This document shows positions 49,441-62,623 of a DNA stretch of 64,000 nucleotides, piece by piece. Location: NCBI RefSeq assembly GCF_910592395.1, contig NC_088309.1:8126501-8190500 (forward strand), written 5' to 3'. A program made the position numbers and the translations under genes. Within the stretch, counting starts at the first letter, position 1. Each line of letters opens with the position of its first letter. The notes below the pieces were generated by a model. That model saw only the letters and a list, made by a program, of their open reading frames with translations. It did no database searches and was not told the DNA's origin. Source of the stretch: Lineus longissimus. Taxonomy: Eukaryota > Nemertea > Pilidiophora > Heteronemertea > Lineidae.

Positions 49441-49620
49441 TCTATAACACAAACTCTGCAGAAGCCGATGTTGGATATCCCCATAAAGCGTCTTATGGAC
49501 ATCATAAAGGGAGTCTTGACTGTCACTTTATAGGGCTTATAAAACCCGCTTTATCAGTTTATATGAGGGACTTTCTCCCCACATAATGTGATAGCCGTAC
49601 AATAAGGCATTAGCCAACAA

Positions 49621-49690
49621 ACTGGGAACGAACCCTGATCTAATATCGGACTTGTAACCACCGCGCAATGTGTTTAGCCACTGATGAATC
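49621..49690 (-). mobile_element. tRNA-derived SINE head
   Basis: On the minus strand GTGGCTAAACACATTGCGC resembles a polymerase III A-box region, and AGGGTTCGTTCCC, about 45 nt later, is a B-box with one missing base. Spacing and order match a tRNA-derived SINE head. The tail toward 49,440 contains stem-forming CTTTATA/ATAAAG words and no clear poly-A end, so the 3' limit is open. Promoter function is doubtful because of the B-box deletion. Confidence 0.45.
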
Positions 49691-50082
49691 ATAACCGGGT
49701 GACTGAAGAATGAAGAGCCAAGTTGGAAGATTAGATAAACCGATGATTCGAGAATGAAGCGCCGAGTTGCGAGCGGGAATTAATTATCAAATAAGTGAAG
49801 AAACCAGCTGGCCGATATTGTGATTGCTAGGTGAGGCAAAGGTTGCCAGGCCAACCAATTTGTACATCTTGAGGACTTTACTCCCGATAAAGATTAGGGT
49901 ATTCGACGAAACGTCGCAAAAGCATCTAAATTGCAAAATCAATGAAGGATTTCATGTTGTTGAGTCGATAGTAGTCTGGTTAGGCATGTTACGATGTAAT
50001 GTGGTGGGTTACGATCATATCGCGGTTCAGGAAGGGGTGCCTGCGGGTAAGGAGTTTGTGTCAGTTCGATACAGGCACTTAC

Positions 50083-50154
50083 CAGAATTGGTGAGGATCG
50101 GACCAATGTAAGTTTACACCAAAGATACTCTCTATTGACTGTCACCTGGCTGAA
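50083..50154 (-). other. Candidate 24-codon exon
   Basis: On the minus strand ATAGTTCACTGCATACAG precedes 24 codons, FSQVTVNREYLWCKLTLVRS then SPIL, ending at CTG|GTAAGT, a consensus donor. Both ends are phase 0. The peptide has alternating polar and hydrophobic residues, as in beta strands, with a W-C pair, but I recognise no domain. The plus strand is also open (49,824-50,111, containing VQEGVPAGKEFVSVRYRHLP) and ends at CCAAT|GTAAGT, so the strand is not settled. Confidence 0.25.
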
Positions 50155-50159
50155 CTGTA

Positions 50160-52590
50160 TGCAGTGAACTATCAATCAGTCTAGGCCATGAAAAAGACAG
50201 AATAGATACGAATGAACGTATCGATGTTTTCGAAGATCTCATTCGGAGTCGAGTCGCTCAATCATATAAAAGCGATAAAAGTCATCAGCAACAATTAATT
50301 CAGTGATTAAACGGTTTTCGATGTGGGGAATATATTCCGGGGATGGGCCACGAGGCGTTAAAACACGACGACTGTGCGATGATGTACTACAGGTTGTACA
50401 ATTTAGCTCTTTGCTGCACACATACCTGCTGAATCTTGTACTTAACAGAAATCAAAATAATTCCAAACTTATTAACCAGGGAAATCATTCACCATAGGAA
50501 CAGAGAAGGATTACTCTGGAAATATTACTCCGAATATCTTCCCAGTAAGACGAAAGAACGCGTCATTAAGATTACCAGCCAAGCATTTCATACCGGGATT
50601 ACCTGGTATCTTAGCGCTGTCTCATTAACCCAAGTTGTGAACTCCTAAAGATCTCTTCATGCTTGGCATAGCACAGAACAAATTAACAAAAAATGCTAAT
50701 CAGAAATAGGAAATAACTGCAATAGTCATCAATATGCTGATGAAGGGCATTGACAAGGACATTGTTCATTAAGATGTTTAGCCTGGCGTCGCACTGGCAC
50801 AATGAAAATGGCCTCCATCTTTGTTGGCATCTTGGCATGTTCCTTCCGTCGTTTGTGATACGTCTTTGAAGGGTGTAAACTATTAGATTATCGAAGCAGA
50901 AAATGCAACTGTGAACGTCGAAAGGTAAGTTAGTGATACTATCGTCTCCGCATAGATGGACTGTAGATGGGAACCAAGCATTTTAGGAAACGCGATATTT
51001 CTTATTATTATTTACATTTTTATTAATTTGAGTACCGCGCTTTAGAATGATATTAAGGTTGCCAACAAAAATAACATAGGGGATATTATGAAAAGTCTAT
51101 TATGCACGGTGGAAATTTCTTTAGGAGGTGTTCTCATATCGACAAAAATGAACTATTCTACTGTCACTTAATACCTTAGCAAGCCTCCCGCCCTTGGAAA
51201 ATACTGATATAAAATGTATCATGATATGTATGGCCGTTGTCGTTGTTACAATGCATTAGTCTCATCTCACAAACTCCGATGCACAGGTATGCATACGCAA
51301 CCATGCGCACATGCAGCGGTTGATCGTTGAGAAACCGTTCGATTGACTGACCTCGCGTGACTCCGCTTTATGCGGCGGTGCTGTAACCCTCCAGGGGATT
51401 CAGTGCAGGTATGACTCCCTAGCTTTCCATCTGACATGTAAATGTACAAAAAAAACCCGACGAATAAAACGGATGTCTAATTCTAGTTTATTTCCTTACA
51501 TTTCGTGACAGTTATGATGAAAGATTGCTTGATATTTCATTCAAGGCTACATAGAAAGAAATCCAGGCAAGAGGAAACGTTATACATCATGCTCGGAATG
51601 TTCATCCCGAAAATGTCATATCGTGCTGTAGTTACTTAGGCGGTACAGGCTGCAGTCGAGGGGAAAATAGAGTCCTAACAAGCTACTTTAGAATGTCATA
51701 TTACTCGCATGGTTTAGGTGGAATCAATTCATTAACCCGATAGCTTCCAATTTATGTTGATCGTCTCCTTGTCAGGACATAATTACTTGTGGCCTGTCCG
51801 GCCGAGCTTGGCCGCGCGTGTCTGAAGTGACATCAATGATGGAGGAGAAACGGCGGTTGTGACTGCTAAAGATAGGCAACACTGTACCACCGGAAGTCGG
51901 GGTTTGCGGCCGTCATATGTTGAAGAATCATTGAGCAATCACGCGTTTCTTTAAATTTGTGACGTCTTTGTCCCACTTTCATTGTTCGCTGGTTCAGAGG
52001 TTTTCCCAGGTACCAATTGTCAAAAACAAATGATTATAACAAAACTTTATAACATGACAAACCAAACCTCTTAATAACGGATAAATAACATGATATATGA
52101 ATTAAAAGTCAAGTAGATAGTGGATAATCTGACAACGAGGTAGTATCTATCATTCAGATTTTCCATAAAGTCGTTTGTCATGTTCAGAGATGGTGGATTG
52201 TGGTCAAAAGAAGTAACCGACGTGGAAAACGCCTCTTACCCAAGAAATGGTCCGAATCGTCCTTTCGTATGAACACCAAATGTGGAATGACCTGGTATTG
52301 CCACACATCACCTATTTCCATCCTGATACCAAACTTCATACTCCAAATCCACAGTGACTATCGATTCATACATAAGTACACGAATAGCTCATATCCCCCA
52401 ATAATAGCCTGATGTAAGACAGACAGTGCTAGGATACGGACGACATCCCTAATGGGGAAAGTTATCCATTCAACGGGCGCTTCACTGCGCCACTTATGTG
52501 ATCATTTGAAGTGGTGATTTGTAAAGCGTTCACGTAGACATTTTAATCTCTGTAAAGAGAACCCATCACTTAGAGGGGATCTGGATGTTT
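50160..52590. other. Unassigned DNA
   Basis: A short minus-oriented GC-rich patch lies near 51,785-51,830 (GGCCGAGCTTGGCCGCGCG). A plus-strand open stretch ends at CGAAAG|GTAAGT near 50,926 after TGTAAACTATTAG, reading IIEAENATVNVER; it is short and weak. No other feature is supported. Confidence 0.4.
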
Positions 52591-52593
52591 TAA

Positions 52594-52827
52594 ATCACCT
52601 ACGTCCTTTTCATGAAGACCATGGCAGAAATCGTTAAATACAAAACGGGCGAGCTCTGGCATGTTCGGGAAAGTGAGAGCGGACTTGGAAAGCTCTTCGA
52701 GTTGCTCAAGTAGGGTGACGCGCGGATACTGAAGGACACTGAATTAACCATTGGATTCTTCTCGTCCCAACAGATGGATCAATCTAGTTACCGGAGACTA
52801 AAGAAATCGGCCCAGAAGAAGGATTAA
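52594..52827 (+). pseudogene. Protein-like frame broken by one TAG
   Basis: One plus frame is open from 52,594 to a TAG at 52,711 and again from 52,714 to a TAA at 52,825. The first part includes MKTMAEIVKYKTGELWHVRE and ends LGKLFELLK. The second reads GDARILKDTELTIGFFSSQQ and ends RRLKKSAQKKD. Composition is strikingly protein-like. Either this is a decayed coding sequence, or the TAG lies in a short intron: CTCAA|GTAGGG and the strong acceptor TTCTTCTCGTCCCAACAG would remove about 64 bp, with a short terminal exon after it. I recognise no family. Confidence 0.22.
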
Positions 52828-52998
52828 TTGAGAAGTGGATGATGGACTTTGCTACTGACAAAGAAACTATAGCATCTAATCCATCAATTCGATTGTGGTC
52901 CAGTGCTAACTGATGTAAGTAGCCGTGACCTCGTCTGCTCTGAGGAGAAAGCGTGCACTTTGTTCATGGCAATTCTGTCGATGTTTCTTTTCTCATAG

Positions 52999-53074
52999 GA
53001 CAGCGGAGTCTGGCGTTATGCTTAAGCGTTGCAATCATTGTATACATGTACATGAATTGGAGATTGGTTGTGGC
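52999..53074 (+). other. Candidate 76-nt exon
   Basis: The very good acceptor GATGTTTCTTTTCTCATAG and the donor TGTGGC|GTAAGT bound 76 nt. Two frames are open: TAESGVMLKRCNHCIHVHEL.. (cysteine/histidine-rich, as in metal-binding modules) and QRSLALCLSVAIIVYMYMNW.. (hydrophobic, membrane-like). The choice depends on the missing neighbours. TACATGTA lies inside, which may inflate the apparent peptide signal. Confidence 0.22.
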
Positions 53075-53079
53075 GTAAG

Positions 53080-56000
53080 TGGTAGACAGGGACGGAATCA
53101 CTCATGTTCCTAAGATGAACCCGGGAGATGAACGCATCAGCTTAACGTGCTGCTGACTTCATATGCCAAGAAAGCGAATCAAAATTCGGCTATCAATGAC
53201 GGTGACACGTTCGTTCTCGAAATTACACCAACGCATTTTGTGGCAGGTGCAAAGCGTACTCAAAGTAGCCACTCGGTACGGAAGAGCCCCGATATATAGG
53301 TCCCCCGGGCACAGGTTGTTCCCTCCAATGAAATGATTACAATTACACTTCCCGTACTATGCGTGGTCCCCCAGATTCCATCAGTGTAATAGACGCCATA
53401 TCCAGCCTGCGCAGGTGCTCCCAGATATTGAACAATTTCTCAGGCCATTAGTGTTCCAGTAACGATGTCTCATGGTGCACGTCATAATTGGTAAGACGCA
53501 TAACACATAGAGGCAAAGGACACCAACCTTATCTCATCTAATCATAAGCTTCACAAGAATATGGTGAAGGTATCTATGGCATTGGCATGGGCTGGGAGAA
53601 GAGCTCATCAAAGTTGTCGGATTCGCTCAGCGTCACGTAATGAGGTACGAAATAAATGACAGTCATACACAAGGATGAAAAAACCGAGAAGCCATTTTAA
53701 TCAGGTTACTTTGCCTTCAGCGAATGACGGCTATTATGAGCTCGTGGTAAGGCAAATAAGCTTTTTAGGAGGAAGGACGGAAAAAGAGGATAATCACGTT
53801 TTTCTATGACAAAGGTATTTAGGGAGGTAATGATATTCATGATTGAAATCAGAATAGGACACCACACTAAATGCTCATTGCGTTAGTATTGTCAGATTCT
53901 CACCGAGAAAATGACTATATGACATTGATACCATTGTAACAAAGATCGGCACATGTTAGCCGGAGACATCATTGATATGATATCAGAAAACGACACCACA
54001 TCAAAAGCACATGGTGTTATATCATCACTCTACTGGGCTACACCTACAGCGCTTTTTCGTGACAAATTTTTTCCAGTTTATTGCTATTCCAAAGAAGCCT
54101 GATTCAATTAACCTATTATCTTATCCAGTTATTTCAGCTTTTTAAGAATTCACCTTTCATCAGATTGGAATGTTAGCTTGCCCCGGGAAAGAAACGTACT
54201 AATTGCTAATGAATTATGCAAGATCTTTTATATGTTTCTCAAATGGGCCGGGAACTGGAGAAGCCGGCTGCAGCAATGCCATTAAACAATGCTCTGGCAG
54301 GTGCATAGTCCATGTTGATAGCATAGACGATCTCTGATGACAATTGCAGATTGGAGATAATGTGCTTCAGATCTGTGCCAAATTGCGATGAATGAAGAAA
54401 AACGCACACCCATTTCTACCACATCAACGACTATAGCAAATACAGAGCATCCTTAATTGGACCCAATGTGAAGAAACCCGCCAGTATAAGTAACGCATTG
54501 CAACGTTTTCCCCGCAGAACAAGATACATGACTGTGTACATGTAAAGGGGCAGACGTGACATGCAACCAAACCTTTCCTTAAAGTATCTTGAGAAAATTG
54601 GGACAAGGCTTTTACTACCGTAACGATACTCTTGTAGAGAATGTAATTGGAAGATCACGTCACATCCTTGCACGAGCAAAATCCCTTAAAATTTCTCGAC
54701 GAGTGGTAAAACATTTTAACGAAAGACCATTACTTTGAATAGGGGGAAGTGATCATAATTTGAGTATGTGACTCAGAACTTCCCCTTCTCTTCTCTTTTC
54801 TTGAGATAGATTACCGGACGTAAGAGAAAATTGCCCGAAATAGGCAGGGAGAAATGATTATCGTTTTATAGGAGCAAAACCTGGTGTCATTACCTCTGAT
54901 TGTCCATCATCATCATCATCAGAGGCCACTAGGCTTTTCTTTCTAAAAGGGCAATCATAGAAACGTGAACGTGGCTTGTGGGCGTAAGTTTTGATGCGTC
55001 AAGTAAGTTTCATAATCCAGGCCGGTGCAGCAGTCGAAAATGTTCCCCTGGAAAAAATTCGATCATATTGCCCTTTGACGCATTACGGTATATGGTTCTA
55101 CAAAGACCGTAACCGTCAACGCCTCAGCGCATTAAAGTGCATAATCGAATCATTCTCAAAATCTATCCTAGGACATTTAAAACCTTTACGCCGGGTTTTA
55201 CACACGAACATGGACCGTGGAAATTTACATGTACTTTCCAAGCTATCTAAGTTTAACATCTGATATTCACTATCAATACGTCGGTAGGTGGTGAAATCAG
55301 GTTGAATCACGAAGCGACTTGTCGGAATAAGAGACTTCACTAATACTTATGTGATAAAATATACTTTTTTTGTATTTTACTGACTTCACTACACTTCGCC
55401 AGGCATCGACATATCAAGCCACTGATACACGCAACGTTGTTTGCCACCCAATCCAAGCAATCACCCCAGCACTTGAGTTCGCCAAGCTGAGGTTTGCAGA
55501 CCTAAAATTATACCCCGAGGTCACGACTGGGTTGATTCTATCACTGTACTGATCCCAGTAGAAGGATTGTCAATGCAGCTGCTCTGTTTCCATGTACGTG
55601 ACTGGAGTAAAATGTATTCAATTTGGCTCTTTTATCAACGCGAGCTGGTTTGCCTTTGCCGAACCGGTGGTCGGCAATTCGGACTGCGCATTTGGTCATC
55701 GAATGAAATCTCGGTCTGGGTTCGTAAATGACCATATAAAGCACCATATATGAGGCGAAAAACCGGATGATAAAGGTACTGCACATTTTGTGTTGTGAAA
55801 CGGTGTAGCACATGAGAAACCAATTATCTATTTGAAACTCAAGTCCTTGCCATAACCACCAGTTGATATTACTTCCTTTCTGCTGTAACCCTATACTAAC
55901 CTAACGCAACGAACACCACAGGCGTTATCTCCGCTTATCGGCGATAGCGACACCACCTTTAATATCAAAAGCCGATTGGACGACAAATCACGCCGCCATT

Positions 56001-59000
56001 TACAGATCACGTGCCCGCGTTTAGGCTCTACCTGTTCCTGTTGTGTTGAAGTATACGTGTCGCCCCTCGTTTGGTGGAGAGAACTCTCATTTCCTCGCAC
56101 ATCCTGTTGCATTAGTCTTCAAAGACGTGTCAGGTTATTCTGGATTGATCACAATTCGTATTTAGAAGACATCCAAGCAGTCTTGACAGTCACATTTCAA
56201 ACTCATGTTACAAATCAGACAGGTTCTTTGGCTTTTAAAAATCATACATAGATCAGTTCCTTTCTATTATTTAACTATTCCTGCTATAACTTTAGTTAAA
56301 ACCTATTTCAATGAAATGGATTACTAATCCTTTCGAGCTTTTTTTAGATATCTGGTTTTGACAGTATACAGTATCTGTTTGTGAATCATTTAATTCTATT
56401 CAAATCGGCATTTCAGAAGTTTGTTGATTTTAAATTTCATTTGCCAAAGACCTTTGAAAGGTGACTATCGGATTGAACTAGATACAGTTTGTGTGAAGAC
56501 AGAGGTACCATTTTTTGCACTTATGTTAACATGTCAGCCGATCTTTATAATCCAGCTTTAAATGATATTTTCTAGAATATCCGAGGTTAAAAGTAGAAAT
56601 ATCAAAGAATGTCTAAGAAAAGGTACTGAAGTTACACATTGTTTTGATTTTACAGAAACTATAAGCATGTTAATGATCTCTTTAATCGAGGGTTTGGCAA
56701 ATACCTTTTGCCATCCTCCAAAAAGGTTTAGCTCAGCACTAACCCAGTTAAAAGCAAACCCTACCACAATAACGATACCAAGTTCCAGGCATTTTTTCTC
56801 CCTGATGATAGAATTACAACACGGCACGAACAACACCGATATAGTTTCACAGTTCCCTTAAGGGAATCTGTGCTATAGACGGTCGCATACCTATCACAGT
56901 GCATAGAAGGTACTGCTTGCGAATCTCTGCAACGTAATCGGTCTCATTAGCAGCCATCGTACTTCCTCGCATTCCGTGTGCTAAGTAATTGTTTCGAAGG
57001 AGATATTTTAATGCTACCTAGCAGGCACAATGGTATGTGGTAATTTCGATATTCGGAATTTTTCGGATGCAGCAAGGATGTGTCTTTCTTGAGGGAGGGA
57101 GCAGAAAGAATAAATCAAACCCTGAACAGCGTTGTCATCGCCACGCTTTGAATGCAAAAACACGTTTCATCTATCAGAAGGTGTTATTGAGAGGACCGGT
57201 GAAGTTGCATTACAATATTTCAATATTGGTTGTTCGTGCTTGCGATGAGCACATTGATTCCCTTTCGGCCTTGTGATGTCTTAAAACAGCTGTTGAAACT
57301 AGAGTAAAGATTCAGCTGTCATTATCTACGAAAAGCGCAACAGGAATCAACTAATTCTGTGGAAAAATCAAGAGAGAGGCTTTTCGATACTGAAATCGAT
57401 GCAGCAACGAACTTCCAACCGAATACCAATTTGATAGAAGTAGCTTCTAGAAGCACCATTGGCTTCGTTAACCCTCATACATTTTACAATGAGAATGTAT
57501 CGATTGTTTGAATATTAACAAACGCATCGATCAGACACTCGAAATTCTTAAGTGATGACAGCTTCTTTCAGAGTCTTCGGGCACTTTCTTTCCTCCGATC
57601 TTTAGGGAAAGTTATGGACAGTTTAGCCACACTAATGATGACTCCTGGAAACTACACTGTACCAAACCCCCTCGCTTGTTAATTCGAGAAGCTTTTATCT
57701 TTCGGAAAGATCCTCAGGTACAACCGGTCTTTTGTTCTCATTGTCATTCTGTCCCTTGAAGTGAGACAAGAACTGAAAGCAGGTAGAATACCTGGAGCTT
57801 GTCACAATCAAACTCCATTGGGCTGCAGGTGGTGCGGTGTCAAAATCGTTCAGGTTTAACCAAATTAACTATCAAGAACAAGCCATCGGAAGACCTAATT
57901 GGACCACAGGGAAATCGACAGGCCACTTGCGGGTATGTATAATGTATAGTTGTGTGAGTAATTCAACTCCGTCATCACCCCATTGCCTATCATGAAAAGT
58001 GCTGTGCCTCGTGATAAGTTGGTGTTTTGCATGCAAATAACAGATCAGGTCAGAGCAACTGCGACTGATTATCATTAAAGGAGAACGAGGCAATTAAATA
58101 TTAATGTGATAAGAGGAAAGAAAGGCCAATTAAAAGAACTGCAACGTAAAGCTTGGTCATGAATATTGTTGTGAACAATAGCAGAACTCCTACTCTTTAA
58201 TATCGGCGAGGGGCAATCTTATCTTCTGCCGGGAACTCGTCATGGACTTGCACCACATTTTGGGAGAGTGATGCTCTTATAGTCGCGTAGAATTGCGACA
58301 AGCTTATGTCTTGTGTCGTAGCTCATAAAAACCAACGCATAATCCAACAAAATCTTTTGCAGGTTTCTGACAACCTTCTTAAAATGGGTATCACGGAAAT
58401 ACTTGCACGAGAGGTGATAATCTGGTATTAATAGTACACGATCGAGTCAGTTAGAACCCGACTTCAAGAATCTGACAGTTTGTTGCAAAATACTTTATGC
58501 TAGGCGGGATTGGGCCAATATTTACAAGAGAAGTAAGATTATCTAATCCATGTTTTACGCTTGCAACCACATCTTATAAACCTTTCCCTCAAAAGGAAAA
58601 TTAATCCACTTCTGGTTAAACTTAATGGCAAAACTTTGACAAGCTTTGTCAACATCGATTACAGTATTGGCAAATTAAAACACCATGAATAAGGAAGGGT
58701 TCGATTTACTCTACCTCGTGGTCCAATAACGAGATCTTAGGAGAATTTAAATGGGATTTAGAATGCCTCGCACGGTACAATGAATAGCTATTAAAGAAAA
58801 TAGGATAGACACATAAGTGCGATTACGGTGAAATTGAATTTCTTTGGCAGGTTTGGGAGGTGTAAATGACTCACTGTACCTATTCCGTCAGGTGAAAGTC
58901 GACTTTTGAACTCCGCGAATGATGATGAAATGAGAAGCTGCCAAGAAGCGTGCCAAGTTCAACAGGGAAAGCGTTATTGATCGTTTTCTGATGGAATTGA

Positions 59001-61035
59001 GAAGGTGTTCACAGGAGACTTTTGGTGAGGCAAGGTGATAAGAGAGGTCCCTTTATTGGCAACTGATGATGGATAAAAAACAAAGACTATTGAATGAAGT
59101 CAGGCTGGAAACTTCGGTACCAGTAATCGATCGTTATGCAAAGGTTTGGGTGAAAAATTCTGTAAATAAAGTGGCCAGTATCTAGGCATGTATCAACATG
59201 TATATAGAATCCAAGCTAAAATCTATGTATACTCCATATATCATCTATCCCCGATTACAGATATTTCAAAGGAAATTCTCTATATCGATTTGGTAAAGGA
59301 AACCCTGTACAGGTCCTATAGAAATTTTTATGTTTTTTATACATTGATAAAGATTCTATTTAGCTTACAATATTTTAAACTATACCTGAAAAAAAACTTT
59401 AAAAAATCTAAGACATGAAAAACATGTAAAAAAAGCTTTAATTGAAATTTTTGTTTGCCTGGGTGTAATCCTGATGATAGATGTTAACTGCAAAGGTTTC
59501 CAAATTCTTCAAGACACCTCAAATGTATTTAGTGTCATCATTTCGAAAGATTCCTTTACAGCTTTACATCTAGAGGCTATTCCTTCGTCGTAGGCGGAAT
59601 CGCTGTGACCCCTTCGGTCGAAGGCACACGTCATTTGATTTTTTTTTAAATTAAGTGAAGAATCGCGTCGCACCAAGTACATTGGAGAGCTCATGTTCCC
59701 GACTGTGGTTCTCGAGTAGAAACGTGCTTGACCGGATAAGGCGGCTTGATGATGATGAAAGACCCTTTTTACCTTTACTAACGAGAATTTGTGAATTCGA
59801 TGCATTTAAGTTAAACGTGCGATCAAATTTCGGACAGCATACACACAATAACATGATTCATAAACATGTATGACAGTTTGCACCAGTACGTATAAAAGTC
59901 CTAACCGTACTTAACTCGTTGTGTTTTTGTGATGACGTCTTCACAAACATTGTGACCTTTATTTTTAAAAGCCCAGAGGTTGAAAAATTAGAAACTCAGA
60001 CATTCTCTGAATAGTAATTGCGTAGACGCAATTAATTGACATCTAAAGAGCACCGCTATTTCAGAAGGTTATTTTTTATTGCCTGTTTATCATGTCGCCT
60101 TTTCCTGTACATCAGTTCCAACGTCAACCCTTACACAGCTCAAGGGTTGACTTTGAAAGTGATGTATATGAGAGTGCGGCGTGATTACAACACATACTGT
60201 GTTCTTGATACTTTAATTTCATAGTTTTGATATCCCTAACTTTGATCACAAAGACTGTGTGATCTCCCAGGAAATTAATGGCCGCTTTTGTGACGTTTTT
60301 CCACGCTTTTGATGACGTTTCCCCTTTGTCAAAGTGCAACAGCTTCCTTACAAAATATCTTTGAGAAATACATAAAGGTTTCGATCGATCTTCAAAAGTA
60401 TGAACTTGTAAAGGAGTTGCTCCTTGATCTATTTTTTACGCGGGTCTTTGCCTTCCGAGACCTATTGGGTTCCTTTAAATTCAAAGTAACTGACATATAT
60501 CGAATAGATACATTCCAAATCCGATGTTAATACACTATTTAAAAAATAAGCTTGACACACTTCTTGATAAACAATGCTTGAGGGACGACACTTGAATACA
60601 AGTATCAAGTATTACATCATAGTGCAGTTGATATCAGAGATTAGGCCAGAATAATGTGCAACATTTTTAGTTGGCGGAGCGAAATGTTTTGTCATATCCT
60701 TAAATGGCTCGCCTGACCGATGACACAACAGGTGTAAGGTATCTGACACTATTTACACCCATGCTTTTGCTTGTGATGGTCAACTTTTTTAGCATTTTGG
60801 TATATGTAGACAGTGTAGACTGGAAGCAATTCGAACTTGCACAATTCCCGAAATAGACATTTGACGTTGACTCCTTGCTCAAAATACTTTGGTATATTGT
60901 ATAATAACATTCAAAACAAGTTATTGTAACAATTGTTATTGTTTTTTATGTGTCTAAGGGTGAAATAAGCATTCAGTACATATTATTACAGTTAACCTTC
61001 CTTTTTTATTTATTATTATTGCCAATTTCACACCT
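53080..61035. other. Unassigned DNA
   Basis: A CAT microsatellite of five units lies at about 54,908. Double donors (GGGC|GTAAGT and TCAA|GTAAGT) occur near 54,985-55,006 without a convincing upstream exon. Frames of 90-99 codons at 54,991-55,263, 55,976-56,251 and 56,558-56,861 have no motifs and are open on both strands in places. Nothing is supported. Confidence 0.4.
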
Positions 61036-61040
61036 CGCAG

Positions 61041-61162
61041 GATCGATGGCAGGCATTAAATCACACAGGGGTCATGAAGGATGGTCTACCACAGAGACGC
61101 CAACCCTGAACTGTTTAAATCGTAGATTACTGCTCAGCCATTGTCTCAGTAATGGTCAGTAA
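61041..61162 (+). other. Candidate terminal exon after long pyrimidine tract
   Basis: A long T-rich tract ending in CAATTTCACACCTCGCAG is one of the best acceptors in the window. The frame GSMAGIKSHRGHEGWSTTET.. ends in LSNGQ and a stop. If translation instead starts at the ATG at 60,950, the tract encodes a signal-peptide-like stretch (LLQLTFLFYLLLLPISHLAG) and the product would be a 70-residue secreted peptide. The tract's composition makes the splice reading at least as likely. It lies about 430 bp upstream of the duplicated segment. Confidence 0.22.
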
Positions 61163-61537
61163 ATCACGCATTTAGTGCAGAGCTTGGGAATCATAAGTCA
61201 TTGCAGCTTTTATTATCTAACGGCTGATTTACTTCCGATCTTAAATGATGGGGTGGTTGAAACAGGGAATGGTGGTGCGACAGTTTGACAGAGAAAGAGT
61301 TTTTTCTTTTCAATTGTCTAGAGAAGACAAAAATTCCCCTTGGCATTTATATTGTGGATGAGCATCTTCTTAGAGTCGTGCGAAGCGAACTGTTGAACTG
61401 ACAAGATGTGACATTACCAACATAAATCCTATTTTAAAAAATATGATGATGGATAAACAAATCTGAAGATGAAACAGTTGATCAGATATAGATTTAGATG
61501 AAAAACAATAGTGCAGCTTTATATGCTTTCAGGATAC

Positions 61538-61696
61538 AATCCAACGGAGTATGTCACAAGTGTGTCAAAATGACAACCTATTGTTATAAGCGTACACGAA
61601 GTACATGTATAAACTACAACCGAAGTGTATTTAAACCACTCGAGGGATTCATTGTTTGTTCGCCAAGGTGTGAAGAGCTTTGCTCCGCTCTGTTGG
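61538..61696 (+). other. Candidate cysteine-rich exon, copy 1
   Basis: TTATATGCTTTCAG is a good acceptor and CTCTGTTG|GTAGGT a fair donor. The intervening frame reads IQSNGVCHKCVKMTTYCYKR, then a stretch with STCINYN, and closes FIVCSPRCEELCSALL: seven cysteines in about 52 residues, spaced C-2-C-6-C-7-C-16-C-3-C-3-C. Such density suits a secreted disulphide-rich module. It matches no domain that I know by spacing. Being repeated in the tandem copy with the frame and both splice signals kept argues for function or very recent origin. Confidence 0.35.
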
Positions 61697-62260
61697 TAGG
61701 TATCAGTGTATTATTAAGGCACTGCACTGATGTTTTAGACGAGCGATTGTCACAGGGGAGGACTGTTACATGACATTGAGGTCACTGTAACTGGTCATGG
61801 AAGAGATAAAAATTTGACTAGTTGAGGACTTTTACGGAGAATGTTACCATGTCTACGGCCAGCTGGTAGGTGTGGTCAGTACATGATCGTCTAGTCTGTT
61901 ATATTAGTAACTCCATGGATAGAGGCAACCATCTCGTCGTGTGCGAGATAAGCAGCAAGAGAAGATCCCGATTGTGCTATCAGTGATAGGATAATACACC
62001 TAAATATTGGATATCACGTACAACAAGCTCCACCCAAGAACAGAACACGACGATCTGTCATCTGGCCTCCTCATGCCCACCTTCCCGTAAGAACTTTGGA
62101 TAGTGCGGATCTTGCTCAAACGAAGTCCAACGGGTACCGGCTGTTTGTCTTTAGCGATAGGGCAAGTCGTCTGACTAACAACAACAAGATGAAACAGTTG
62201 ATCAGATATAGATTTAGATGAAAAACAATAGTGCAGCTTATATTATGCTTTCAGGATACA

Positions 62261-62419
62261 ATCCAACGGAGTATGTCACAAGTGTGTCAAAATAACAACC
62301 TATTGTTATAAGCGTACACGAATTACATGTGTTAACTACAATCGAAGTGTATTTAAACCCCTCGAGGGATTCATTGTTTGTTCGCCAAGGTGTGAAGAGC
62401 TTTGCTCCGCTCTGTTGGT
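62261..62419 (+). other. Candidate cysteine-rich exon, copy 2
   Basis: This is the homologue of the 61.54-61.70 kb exon. All seven cysteines, the acceptor TTATGCTTTCAG and the donor GTTG|GTAGGT are kept, although the intron next to the acceptor has changed by an insertion. About six substitutions give M to I, S to I and I to V plus two silent changes; no stop or frameshift has arisen. Two similar exons in a row could be spliced in series or used as alternatives. Confidence 0.35.
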
Positions 62420-62623
62420 AGGTATCAGTGTACCTGTACATTATTCAGGCACTACACTGGTGTTTTAGACGAGCGATTGTCACAGGCGAAGACTGTTACA
62501 TGACATTGAGGTCACTGTAACTGGTCATGGAAGAGATACAAATTTGACGAGTTGAGGACTTTTACGGAGAATGTTACCATGTCTACGGCCAGCTGGTTCA
62601 GTGGTCAGTACATGATCGTCTAG

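Noticed and set aside
59509-59873. Protein-like frames on both strands
   Set aside because: Three frames are open over the same bases, none with splice signals; cannot choose and cannot support any.
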